Origin: Marinobacterium weihaiense
GTDB lineage: Bacteria > Pseudomonadota > Gammaproteobacteria > Pseudomonadales > Balneatricaceae
Direction of reading: 5' to 3'
NCBI RefSeq assembly: GCF_019061305.1
Contig: NZ_JAHQZT010000006.1
Location: 62,001 to 126,000 of the forward strand
Length of the DNA stretch: 64,000 nucleotides
In this document: positions 8,630-17,043 of the stretch, in pieces
Numbering within the stretch: position 1 is the stretch's first letter
Layout of the letters: each line of letters starts with the position of its first letter
Notes under the pieces: generated by a model
The model's database searches: none
Told to the model about the DNA's origin: nothing
Seen by the model: only the letters and a program-made list of their open reading frames with translations
Program-made: the position numbers and the translations under genes

Positions 8630-9706
8630 TTACTCCTTGTTGTCCAACGGACGCACGGCCATGCCTTCGCGCACGCTGCCCACACCGGCGGTGATGATGC
8701 GTTCGCCCTGCGCCAGGCCATCGGTAATGACGGCACGATCCCCCAGCAGCGGCCCGACCTGCACCGGCTGTTTCATCGCCCGTCCCTCATCGCTGACGCG
8801 CCACACGAACTGCTGCCCTTGGTTGTCCGGCACGATGGCACTGAGGGGCACGGCGACCCGCTGCTCGCCATTACTGCCCACGGCAAACACCTGTGCCGAC
8901 ATGCCCGGCAAGACCGGCGCATCGCCCTTGTCACCTAGGCCGAACACCACCTGGTAGGTCTGGGTGACCGGGTCCGCCTCGGTGGCAAAGAATTTCAGAC
9001 TCAACGGAAACTGCTGTTCCAGCCCGACGATGCGTGCGGCCACCGGCTGCTCGCGATGATGCTGCAACACCACCTTGTCCGGCACCTGGATCACGACTTC
9101 CAAATCCTGCAGGTTCTGCAGCACGACGACCGTCTGGTTGGCCCCCACGCGCGCAAAATCTTCTACCAGCTTGCGCCCGACCACCCCTGCAAAGGGAGCG
9201 GTCAGCCGGGTTTCATCCAGGGCCAGCTGCGCTTCACGCAGGCGGTTGGCAGCCAGATTCTGCTGAGTAGCCAGCTTCTCCAGATCACTCTTGGAAATCG
9301 CCTGACTGCGCTTGTAGATCGCCAGCCCGCGCTTGTAATCGGCATCGGCGCTGGCGTATTCGGCCCGGGCCGAAGACAGTGCCGTGCGCAACTCCCGGTC
9401 ATCCAGTTGCGCCAGCAGATCGCCGGCTTCTACCCGGTCGCCCTCGTTCACGACCATCTTCTCAACACGCCCGGCCACCTTGAAGGCCAGCTCGGCCCTC
9501 TGGGCCGCCCGCACCGTGCCGTTGAACACCAGACTGTCGGACTCCACCGATCGCACCCGCTCGATACGTGCCGGACGCTCGACGTCCGTCACGCTGGACG
9601 CGGCAGCGGGCGGTTCGCTGTCACAACCGGTCAACAGCATGCTCAGCAGCACCCCGGTCAACGCCAGGTACAGATGACGTGGCGATTTCTGCAGTGTTCG
9701 AAACAT
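8630..9706 (-). CDS. RND efflux periplasmic adaptor (membrane-fusion lipoprotein)
   Basis: A 358-residue adaptor. The lipoprotein signal peptide ends in LLTGC with the lipidated Cys at about residue 28. A barrel-sandwich (lipoyl-like) segment follows, with AELAFKVAGRVEKMVV and APFAGVVGRKLVEDF flanking a coiled-coil hairpin at about residues 110-160, the usual HlyD/AcrA order. It bridges the inner-membrane pump and the outer-membrane channel. The ATG at 9706 is chosen over one 27 bases upstream because AAGGAAGG sits just before it. First gene of the two-gene efflux operon; no linked repressor is seen. Confidence 0.94.
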   Translation of the reverse strand: MFRTLQKSPRHLYLALTGVLLSMLLTGCDSEPPAAASSVTDVERPARIERVRSVESDSLVFNGTVRAAQRAELAFKVAGRVEKMVVNEGDRVEAGDLLAQLDDRELRTALSSARAEYASADADYKRGLAIYKRSQAISKSDLEKLATQQNLAANRLREAQLALDETRLTAPFAGVVGRKLVEDFARVGANQTVVVLQNLQDLEVVIQVPDKVVLQHHREQPVAARIVGLEQQFPLSLKFFATEADPVTQTYQVVFGLGDKGDAPVLPGMSAQVFAVGSNGEQRVAVPLSAIVPDNQGQQFVWRVSDEGRAMKQPVQVGPLLGDRAVITDGLAQGERIITAGVGSVREGMAVRPLDNKE

Positions 9707-9826
9707 AAGCCTTCCTTTGGTATTTATGGGCAACCGAAACGGACAGTGACCAGTATAGTTGCGTTTGGTTCATGCCAGCTGAACCAGACGACACCGCCTA
9801 TACGTAACACGGGCATGCCTGCACCC

Positions 9827-11320
9827 ATGTTACAGCTGGTCTGGTTCAAGCGTGACCTGCGCCTGGACGACCACCCCGCACTGACTGAAGCCGCCCGTTA
9901 TGGTCCGGTCCTGCCCTTGTTTGTGGTCGAGCCTGGGTACTGGGCCCAGAGGGATATCTCGGCCCGCCACTGGCAGTTTTGTCTGGACAGTCTGGCCGAC
10001 CTCCAGCAACAGCTGGGCACTATGGGGATCCCCCTGCTGTTGCGCAAGGGGGAGCTAACAAACGTGCTGGCTGAGATCAAAACATTCTATGGCCAATTCG
10101 TGCTCTGGTCTCACGAAGAAACCGGCAACGACTGGACCTTCGGACGCGACCGTAAGGTGGCTGCCTGGTGTCGGGAACAGGGTATCCACTGGCAGGAACG
10201 GCCCCAAAACGGCGTTGTCAGGCGCCTGGGCAACCGCGATCACTGGGCCGACCACTGGGAGCGCCGTATGCAGCCTTCCACTCTGCCAGTGCCAGACCTG
10301 CAGCCACCCTCGGACGGGCCGACCTCCGTCCCCCTGTCAGACCTGGCACCCGAAAACATGTACCCCGTGCAGCAGCAGCCCGGCGGTCGCCGGGCGGGGT
10401 TGCGCTGTCTGGACAGTTTTCTGACCAACCGCGGCCGCGATTACCGCTTTGCCATGTCCAGCCCCAATACGGCCTATGCCGCCTGCTCGCGCCTGTCACC
10501 GCATCTGTGCTGGGGCACTCTGTCCGTACGCGAGGTCTATCAGGCGGCACATCAAGCCCTGGAACAGGCCGAACACACCGCCTGGCAACGCTCGCTGCGC
10601 AGTTTCATCAGTCGCCTGTACTGGCACTGCCATTTTATGCAAAAGCTGGAAGATCGCCCCTCACTGGAGTGGGCGCCGATTCACCCCCTGTTTGACGAAC
10701 TGGATCGGGCACCGAACTCAGAGCGCCTGGAACGCTGGGCCAGCGGCCTGACCGGCTGGCCCTTTGTCGATGCCTGCATGCGCGCACTCAATGCTCGTGG
10801 CTGGATCAATTTTCGCATGCGCGCCATGCTCACATCTGTGGCCAGTTATCACCTGTGGCTGCCCTGGCAGGACAGCGGACAGGTGCTGGCTCGCGCCTTT
10901 ATCGATTACGAGCCCGGCATCCACTGGTCACAGATCCAGATGCAGTCCGGCACCACCGGCATCAATGCCATTCGCGTCTACAATCCGCTCAAGCAGGGTC
11001 TGGATCTGGACCCGGATGGCCTCTTCATGCGCCGTTGGCTTCCCGAACTGGCAGAAGTTCCATTGTCGGCCCTGCACGAACCGCGCCTGCTCAGGCAAGC
11101 TCGCTACCCGGCACCGATGGTGGACCTGAATATGGCGGCCCGTTCGGCCAAGGACAAGGTCGCGGCCATTCACCATCATCCCCGCTTTGATGAACTCAGC
11201 CGAGCGGTGTACCAGCAGCTGGGCAGTCGCAAACGCAGCCGTCGTGCGAGCGGCCGCCGCACCAACCGACGCACCACATCCGCCACACCTCACAACCCGC
11301 AGCTCAGCCTGTGGGACTGA
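9827..11320 (+). CDS. Photolyase/cryptochrome-family flavoprotein
   Basis: A 497-residue protein starting MLQLVWFKRDLRLDDHPAL, the classic start of the photolyase antenna domain. HEETGNDWTFGRDR at about residue 100 continues that domain. The C-terminal FAD-binding domain includes SRLYWHCHFMQKLED, then GWPFVDACMRAL, WINFRMRAMLTS and DYEPGIHWSQIQMQSG. Family members repair UV-induced pyrimidine dimers with blue light or act as light sensors; the exact lesion or signalling role is open. A second in-frame ATG at 9815 is possible. Two small genes follow at once, and the first (DUF2256) is a recurrent neighbour of this photolyase branch. Confidence 0.92.
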   Translation: MLQLVWFKRDLRLDDHPALTEAARYGPVLPLFVVEPGYWAQRDISARHWQFCLDSLADLQQQLGTMGIPLLLRKGELTNVLAEIKTFYGQFVLWSHEETGNDWTFGRDRKVAAWCREQGIHWQERPQNGVVRRLGNRDHWADHWERRMQPSTLPVPDLQPPSDGPTSVPLSDLAPENMYPVQQQPGGRRAGLRCLDSFLTNRGRDYRFAMSSPNTAYAACSRLSPHLCWGTLSVREVYQAAHQALEQAEHTAWQRSLRSFISRLYWHCHFMQKLEDRPSLEWAPIHPLFDELDRAPNSERLERWASGLTGWPFVDACMRALNARGWINFRMRAMLTSVASYHLWLPWQDSGQVLARAFIDYEPGIHWSQIQMQSGTTGINAIRVYNPLKQGLDLDPDGLFMRRWLPELAEVPLSALHEPRLLRQARYPAPMVDLNMAARSAKDKVAAIHHHPRFDELSRAVYQQLGSRKRSRRASGRRTNRRTTSATPHNPQLSLWD

Positions 11321-11342
11321 AACCAGACATCCGGAAGCCGCC

Positions 11343-11507
11343 ATGCCCCGTATGAAGCGCAAAGCCGACCTGCCTGAAAAGATCTGTCCCGCTTGCCAGC
11401 GCCCCTTCAGCTGGCGGCGCAAATGGGCCAATTGCTGGGACGAAGTGCGTTACTGCTCACAACGCTGCCGCCGTCAACGCGGGGCTCAAGGAGAACACCA
11501 ACCATGA
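11343..11507 (+). CDS. DUF2256 small zinc-ribbon-like protein
   Basis: A 54-residue basic protein. Four cysteines are arranged as CPACQRPF at about residue 16 and YCSQRC near residue 39, with the conserved PFSWRRKW between them. This is the DUF2256 pattern, probably a treble-clef or ribbon zinc site. No function is established. It starts 22 bases after the photolyase stop and overlaps the next gene by four bases (ATGA), so the three genes are probably co-transcribed. Confidence 0.88.
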   Translation: MPRMKRKADLPEKICPACQRPFSWRRKWANCWDEVRYCSQRCRRQRGAQGEHQP

Positions 11508-11896
11508 TTCGAACTGCACACTGGTTAGGCTATGCCGGCCTGATTCCCTTTATTGGCCTGACTCTGGGCATGAGCCTGCACCCTCTGACAACAGTGGCCT
11601 TCACCACCTACAGCGCGGTGATTCTGTCGTTCTTGGGCGGTATACACTGGGGCGTCGCACTGAGCAGGCCGGAGTGGAGCACCCCTTCCCGACTGTGTCT
11701 ATGCATGCTGCCGAGCCTGTTGGGCTGGCTGGCCTTGTTGCTGCCAATGCCCGCCACACTGATTGTACTGATCGGCAGCTACCTGAGTTGGTGGTTATGG
11801 GATAGAACGCAACTGGATCAGCCCGACTACCGCCGCCTGCGCATGCACTTGACGGCGGTCGCCGTGCTCTGCCACCTGGTTTGGCTGGCTACCTGA
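11504..11896 (+). CDS. DUF3429 family small membrane protein
   Basis: A 130-residue protein with about four to five hydrophobic segments. LSFLGGIHWGVAL at about residues 42-54 is the family hallmark, and the C-terminal segment ends LCHLVWLAT. The function of DUF3429 proteins is unknown; an inner-membrane location is likely. The start is fixed by AAGGAG nine bases upstream and by the ATGA overlap with the preceding DUF2256 gene, which suggests translational coupling. Confidence 0.85.
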   Translation: MIRTAHWLGYAGLIPFIGLTLGMSLHPLTTVAFTTYSAVILSFLGGIHWGVALSRPEWSTPSRLCLCMLPSLLGWLALLLPMPATLIVLIGSYLSWWLWDRTQLDQPDYRRLRMHLTAVAVLCHLVWLAT

Positions 11897-11938
11897 TCCG
11901 GCAGGTTACTGGATTGAGCCGGCGCAATTTTGCCGACA

Positions 11939-13246
11939 TCAGACCAGGTCGGTCTGCACGAAACGCTGCAACACCGTGTACAAACCATGCGCATCCTGGC
12001 TACCGGCCAGTTCGCGAATGGAATGCATGGCGAACTGGGGCACTCCGATGTCCAGCGTCTTGACCCCTAGTTCCGCCGCCGTGATCGGGCCAATGGTGCT
12101 GCCGCAGGCCATGTCAGTACGCACCACAAAGCTCTGTACCGGCACGCCCACCTGCTCGGCCAAGTGGCGGAACAACGCACTGGTTTCACTGTTGCTGGCG
12201 TAACGCTGATTGGCGTTGATCTTGATCACCGGGCCGGCGTTGAGCAGCGGGCCGTGATTGCCGTCATGCTTGTCGCTGAAATTGGGGTGCACGCCGTGGG
12301 CGTTGTCCGCAGAGATCAACATGGAACACGACAGTGAGCGGTTGCGCTGATCGGCATCCGGCATGACGCGCTCCAGCCATTGGCCGAGCATGGGGCCCTG
12401 TGCACCACAGGCGCTCATGCTGCCCACCTCTTCATGGTCATTGCAGACCAACACCTGACCCGCCGCCGCTTCGCCACCATCGATCAATGCCTGCAGACCA
12501 GTAAAGCAGCTGAGCAGGTTATCCAGCCGTGCTGAAGCCAGAAACTCCTGATTGAGCCCCACTGCCGCGGCGCTCTGGGTATCATAGAAGCACAGCTCAT
12601 AATCCAGCACGGTCTCGATCTGTTCGACACCCTGCGCCTGCAAACGCTGCTTCAACAAGGCCCGAAAATCCGGTTTCGTATCCGCCTGCCCCATCACCAC
12701 CGGCAGGTAAGTCTGGGCATTGATGGTACGGCTGGCGTTGGCCTCCCGGTCCAGGTGAATCGCCAGGCTCGGCAGTACCGCCACCGGCTGTTCGAAATCG
12801 ATCAGGGCGCTGGCAATACGGCCCGCCTCATTGCGATAGGTTACGCGGCCGGCCAGTGACAGGTCACGGTCAAACCAGGGGTTGAGCAGTACGCCACCGT
12901 AGACCTCGACACCCAGCTGAAAGTAGCCCTGACGGTGCAATTCAGGGGTGGGCTTGACCTTCAGGCAGGGTGAATCGGTGTGCGCGCCGATCAGGCGCCA
13001 GCCCAGATTGACGGCTGCATTTCGTGTCGGCTGACGCCAGGCAATGATGGAGGAACCGTTACGGGTAATGTAGTAGCCCTTGCCCGGCTCAAGTGTCCAG
13101 CTGTCCGCTTCATCCAGCGCCGCAAAGCCCGCCGCTTCCAGGCGCTCGGCCATGCTCCGGACGGCATGAAAAGGGGTGGGCGAGGCGTCCAGAAAGGTGC
13201 GCAGGGAGGCGTTGAACGCCGACAGCTCCAAGGTGGCATTCAGCAT
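11939..13246 (-). CDS. apeB: M18-family aspartyl aminopeptidase
   Basis: A 435-residue dinuclear zinc aminopeptidase. Metal and catalytic motifs include [13 protein letters not shown] (His89, Asp91), [10 protein letters not shown] with the Glu pair near residue 275, and NGxH-type residues in the region of [13 protein letters not shown] near residue 320. The C-terminal [16 protein letters not shown] segment closes the active site. The family removes N-terminal acidic or neutral residues from peptides in the cytoplasm. Its start codon shares one base with the FKBP stop (TGATG), so it is translationally coupled to that gene. Confidence 0.95.
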   Translation of the reverse strand: MLNATLELSAFNASLRTFLDASPTPFHAVRSMAERLEAAGFAALDEADSWTLEPGKGYYITRNGSSIIAWRQPTRNAAVNLGWRLIGAHTDSPCLKVKPTPELHRQGYFQLGVEVYGGVLLNPWFDRDLSLAGRVTYRNEAGRIASALIDFEQPVAVLPSLAIHLDREANASRTINAQTYLPVVMGQADTKPDFRALLKQRLQAQGVEQIETVLDYELCFYDTQSAAAVGLNQEFLASARLDNLLSCFTGLQALIDGGEAAAGQVLVCNDHEEVGSMSACGAQGPMLGQWLERVMPDADQRNRSLSCSMLISADNAHGVHPNFSDKHDGNHGPLLNAGPVIKINANQRYASNSETSALFRHLAEQVGVPVQSFVVRTDMACGSTIGPITAAELGVKTLDIGVPQFAMHSIRELAGSQDAHGLYTVLQRFVQTDLV

Positions 13247-13776
13247 CAGTAAGCATCCTCGTTTTTGATCACTTCAATCAGTTCAATCTTGAAAATCAGG
13301 GTGGAGTTGGCGGGAATATCCGGTGATGGGCTGGTTGCGCCATACGCCTGCTCCGGTGGCAGGTAAAGCATGGCGGTGCCACCTTCACGCATTTTGATCA
13401 AGCCGTTGCGCCAGCCGCGCACCACTTGCTTGAGCGGAAACCGGGCCGGTGTGTCACGCGTGTAAGAACTATCAAACACGTGACCATCCACACGCGTGCC
13501 CTCGTACTGCACCACAACCGTGTCGGCCGCCGTGGGGCTGGCACCACTGCCCTCGACCAAGTGTTCAATCTGCACGCCGTTTTCCAAGACCTCTACACCT
13601 TCACGCTTGGCATTTTCAGCCAAAAAGGCATCTCCGGCCTGACGGGTTTCATCATTCAAGGCGCGCTCAAGGCGCTCCTGACGCAGGCGCTCCTGCTCGG
13701 GATCCTTATTGCACCCGGCCAGCAACAGCGCGACAGCCAGCGCCAACGGGACTGATTTCCAGATCTGCATCGGCAT
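13246..13776 (-). CDS. FKBP-type peptidyl-prolyl isomerase lipoprotein
   Basis: A 176-residue FkpA/Mip-like protein. The signal peptide ends in LLLAGC with a lipidated Cys22. An Arg/Glu-rich helix (about 28-60) resembles the dimerisation helix of the FkpA type. The FKBP fold follows, with [19 protein letters not shown], then [16 protein letters not shown] and PPEQAYG. It should assist folding of envelope proteins in the periplasm. Two ATG codons, 13776 and 13770, both fit the GGAG upstream; the longer form is given. Confidence 0.93.
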   Translation of the reverse strand: MPMQIWKSVPLALAVALLLAGCNKDPEQERLRQERLERALNDETRQAGDAFLAENAKREGVEVLENGVQIEHLVEGSGASPTAADTVVVQYEGTRVDGHVFDSSYTRDTPARFPLKQVVRGWRNGLIKMREGGTAMLYLPPEQAYGATSPSPDIPANSTLIFKIELIEVIKNEDAY

Positions 13777-13961
13777 ATGCTCCGTAAATTCTGCGATAAA
13801 CCAATGATTTTACATTACCAGACGCGATGACTACACTCACATGGCTGTAGCTGACGGAACCGATTAGCGCCAACGCCGTCTACCTATTAGCCGACTGCAT
13901 ACGGACGGACGCCCTGCACTCGGATATAGCTCCAGCCACCCGATCCGGAGATCCGCTGCTC

Positions 13962-16049
13962 ATGACCACGCGAATTGCCAAGCCCCTTGTATCAGTCCTG
14001 GCACTGACTCTGTCACTGGGCGTCTCGTCCGCCAGCGCAGCCCTTGCACCGGCGCCTGTCCATTCGCAGACACTGCTTGATGTAGTGACGGCACTGCAAC
14101 AGGGGCACTACAGCGAGGTCGACTTCGACGACGACCTCTCCAGTGATGTGCTGGATCAGTATCTCGACACGCTGGACCCGGATCGCAGTTACTTCTACGC
14201 CGAGGATATTCGAGAATTCGAAGCCTATCGCCACCAGCTGGACGACGATATCCTCAAGGGCCGTACCGACGCTGCTTTCACCATTTTCAACCGTTACCAA
14301 CAGCGTCGCAGCGAACGTATCGAACACGTGCTGCAGCAGCTTGAGAGCGCGCAATGGGACTTCTCACTCGATGAGACGCTGCGTACCGACCGCAGTACAG
14401 CCCCTTGGCCCGCTGATCGTGCCAGCATGGATGAGCTTTGGCGCAAGCGTCTCAAAAGTGCCATCCTCAGCCTTCGACTGGCCGACAAAACCACGGATGA
14501 AGCGCGCGATATTCTGCGCAAGCGTTACCTCAATCAACAACAGCGTATTAACCAGGCCAAGGGGGACGACGTGTTCGAAGGCTTCGTCAACGCGCTGACT
14601 CACGAATTCGACCCGCACACCCAGTATTTCTCACCCCGCGGCTCTGAAAATTTCGAAATCAACATGAGTCTGTCCCTGGAAGGGATCGGAGCCGTGCTCC
14701 AGGCCGAGAACGATCAGACCAAGGTGGTACGCCTGGTACCGGCCGGCCCGGCAGACAAGGCCGGTCAGCTCAAGCCGGCCGATATTATCGTCGGTGTTGG
14801 CCAGGGCGCTGACGGCACCATTGAAGACGTGGTCGGCATGCGTCTGGATGATGTCGTCAGCAAGATTCGTGGCCCCAAGGGCACCATCGTGCGACTGGAG
14901 ATCATTCCGGCCGATGCGGCTGATCGCCAAAAACGTGCAGTGATCAGCATCGAGCGCAACAAAGTCAAGCTAGAAGAGCAGGCGGCCCGTAAGCGTGTAT
15001 TGGAGCTGGAGCGCGACGGCCAGCCTTATCGCCTGGGCGTGATCGAAGTGCCCACGTTCTACATCGACTTTGCCGCCCTGCAGAGCGGCGACCCCAACTA
15101 CAAGAGCACCACCCGTGACGTGGAACGGCTGATTCATGAACTGCGCAGCGAAAATGTCGACGGGCTGGTTGTCGATCTGCGCAACAATGGCGGCGGTTCC
15201 CTGCGCGAAGCCAACGAACTGATTGGGCTGTTTATTCAGCGTGGCCCCACCGTGCAGATTCGTGATGCTTCAGGGCGCGTGGACATACTGGGCGACTTTG
15301 ACCCCAAGGTCGCCTGGGACGGCCCGCTGGCGGTGATCGTCAATCGCCTGAGCGCATCGGCATCGGAAATTTTTGCCGGCGCCATCCAGGATTACAACCG
15401 CGGTATCATTGTCGGTAACCGTACCTTCGGTAAAGGCACTGTCCAAACCCTGCAGCCGATTGACCATGGTCAAGTCAAGCTGACGCACGCCAAGTTCTAT
15501 CGGATTTCCGGTGACAGCACCCAGCACCGCGGTGTCGAGCCAGATATCCACTTCCCTTCGCTCTACACCGTTGACGAAATCGGTGAAAGCGCACTCGATA
15601 AGGCACTGCCCTGGGACCAGGTGCGCCCCGTACGCCACGGCCGCTTCCCCAGCCTGAGCCCGTTCATGCAACAGTTGATTGAGCGTCACCAGGCCCGTAC
15701 CGCACAGGACCCGGATTTCGTGTTCATGCGCAAGCAGGTGGAGCACCGTGCCAGCCAACAGGATCAGTCCGAACTGACCCTGAATGAAGACAAGCTCCGT
15801 GCTGAACAGTCCCGCAACGAGGACTGGATGCTCAAAGCTGAAAATGAACGCAGAGTCGGCCTGGGCCTGCCCCCGGTCGGTTCTTTAAATGAAGCCGACG
15901 ATGACCTGCCCAAGGATGAACAGGGTCGCCCTATCAACCCTGAAGCCGAAGCCATTCTGTCCGAAAGCGGCGAGATCCTGCTGGACCTGATCAACCTCAG
16001 CGTCAGTCAAACAGCCTCGACCGGTTTGCGCAGCAACACGGCGGAGTAA
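13962..16049 (+). CDS. prc: Tail-specific periplasmic protease Prc
   Basis: A 695-residue S41 protease with a signal peptide of about 27 residues ending SSASA. A PDZ domain lies at about 230-310 (SLEGIGAVLQ onward). The catalytic core holds VVDLRNNGGGSL near residue 400, the nucleophile Ser466 in SASASE and the general base Lys491 in FGKGTVQ; their 25-residue spacing equals that of E. coli Prc. The C-terminal charged domain is of the DUF3340 type. Prc degrades periplasmic proteins with non-polar C-termini and trims penicillin-binding proteins and murein hydrolase partners. An unknown gene follows after 8 bases. Confidence 0.96.
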   Translation: MTTRIAKPLVSVLALTLSLGVSSASAALAPAPVHSQTLLDVVTALQQGHYSEVDFDDDLSSDVLDQYLDTLDPDRSYFYAEDIREFEAYRHQLDDDILKGRTDAAFTIFNRYQQRRSERIEHVLQQLESAQWDFSLDETLRTDRSTAPWPADRASMDELWRKRLKSAILSLRLADKTTDEARDILRKRYLNQQQRINQAKGDDVFEGFVNALTHEFDPHTQYFSPRGSENFEINMSLSLEGIGAVLQAENDQTKVVRLVPAGPADKAGQLKPADIIVGVGQGADGTIEDVVGMRLDDVVSKIRGPKGTIVRLEIIPADAADRQKRAVISIERNKVKLEEQAARKRVLELERDGQPYRLGVIEVPTFYIDFAALQSGDPNYKSTTRDVERLIHELRSENVDGLVVDLRNNGGGSLREANELIGLFIQRGPTVQIRDASGRVDILGDFDPKVAWDGPLAVIVNRLSASASEIFAGAIQDYNRGIIVGNRTFGKGTVQTLQPIDHGQVKLTHAKFYRISGDSTQHRGVEPDIHFPSLYTVDEIGESALDKALPWDQVRPVRHGRFPSLSPFMQQLIERHQARTAQDPDFVFMRKQVEHRASQQDQSELTLNEDKLRAEQSRNEDWMLKAENERRVGLGLPPVGSLNEADDDLPKDEQGRPINPEAEAILSESGEILLDLINLSVSQTASTGLRSNTAE

Positions 16050-16057
16050 TAAAACGC

Positions 16058-16852
16058 GTGAAATTGAACAAGCTCGGCATCCTGCTGCTGGTGCTGATTC
16101 CGATGCTGCTGATCATCGGCGGCACCGTCAGCTATTTTGCCTATCAGAAAATGCAGCAGCAGCACCAGACCAACCTCGCCGAGCTGGAACAGTTCGGCTA
16201 TGAGATGGTGCCCACCGACATCTATTCCAAGACCATGGGTGAACTCGGAGCCGAGCAGCTTCCCGCCACCTTTGCCGAAAAGAAACTGACCCCGACCGAA
16301 CGTGTCATTCGCGGCCTGATGCGCGACAAGGAAAACCTGCTCGCCGAACAGCAAGCCCTGTTTGATGAAATCGATGCGCTCAAACAGCGCATTGCAGAGC
16401 TTGAAGACTACAAGCGCCTGAACAAGCACTTTGCTCCCGAAAGTTTTGCTGATGAGCTGGCCCGCATCAAGTCGGTGCTCAAAAGCACACTTGCCCGCAT
16501 GCCCGAGTCCGAGCCCTTCAGCAACATTCGACTGGATGTCATGGCGGCAGCAGGCACCCAGGAATATGAGCGTTTCGTGACCGCCAACCGACTGATCCTG
16601 GACCGCGCTCACAAGGCCAAGGTGGTGGAGGAGCTGCTGCCGGCCTATGCTTTCTGTGTCGGCAATGCCGTTGATCTTGCTGCCAACAGCCGCCAGGAAG
16701 AACACTTGCTGCACAACTGGTTTAGCCAGCCGGACAACAACCCCTTGCCAAGAGCATTGGCCGATGACCTCAACACGCTGCTGCCGGCATGCCAGCTGCC
16801 CCTGCGTAAAAAACTTCAGGCCAGCCTGCCGACAACGGCTACAGGCGGATAA
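16058..16852 (+). CDS. Unknown protein with N-terminal membrane anchor and coiled coil
   Basis: Not recognised. The 264-residue product begins KLNKLGILLLVLIPMLL, one transmembrane helix at about residues 6-29, then a periplasmic part. Residues 85-125 (RDKENLLAEQQALFDEIDAL onward) form a likely coiled coil. The C-terminal half is helical and has two cysteines (in AFCVGN and PACQLP) that could form a disulfide. It starts with GTG 8 bases after prc, so it is co-expressed with that periplasmic protease and may act in the envelope as a partner or substrate. That role is only inference from position. Confidence 0.8.
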   Translation: MKLNKLGILLLVLIPMLLIIGGTVSYFAYQKMQQQHQTNLAELEQFGYEMVPTDIYSKTMGELGAEQLPATFAEKKLTPTERVIRGLMRDKENLLAEQQALFDEIDALKQRIAELEDYKRLNKHFAPESFADELARIKSVLKSTLARMPESEPFSNIRLDVMAAAGTQEYERFVTANRLILDRAHKAKVVEELLPAYAFCVGNAVDLAANSRQEEHLLHNWFSQPDNNPLPRALADDLNTLLPACQLPLRKKLQASLPTTATGG

Positions 16853-16890
16853 AAGTCGTCAACCTGCTGGCGTTAACAGGTGGGCACCTG

Positions 16891-17043
16891 TATAATTTTG
16901 CAACTTTATATTCTCCGTGCCGACTGCACATCGCCAGCTCAGTGCAGTCATGCGTGGCTATCGACAACCGACCCTGTATAGCTGGCATACAGGCTGGAAG
17001 CTGCTCTTCTCAACCCTGAGCAGCGAAAATATAGGATACTTTC
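16891..17043 (+). promoter_or_regulatory. rpsA leader: -10 box and three successive hairpins
   Basis: TATAAT at 16891-16896 is a likely -10 box with a poor -35. Three perfect stems follow: 16922-16929 with 16942-16949 (8 bp, GACTGCAC), 16973-16979 with 16987-16993 (7 bp, CCTGTAT), and 17000-17006 with 17018-17024 (7 bp, GCTGCTC). An A/T-rich unpaired run with AGGA leads into the start codon. E. coli rpsA has a three-hairpin leader through which S1 represses its own translation; the arrangement here matches that plan. The regulatory role is inferred. Confidence 0.68.

Noticed and set aside
9056-9826. Extension of the photolyase frame 250 codons upstream
   Set aside because: The extension is the antisense of the efflux adaptor gene; the conserved photolyase start lies at 9827.
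9776-9847. Inverted GAACCAGAC/GTCTGGTTC copies around the photolyase start
   Set aside because: The second arm lies in coding sequence and the spacing of about 50 bases is too large for a convincing operator or terminator.
16973-16993. CCTGTAT-ATACAGG dyad resembling a LexA box
   Set aside because: The CTGT and ACAG halves are 11 bases apart, not 8. It fits better as the second hairpin of the rpsA leader.
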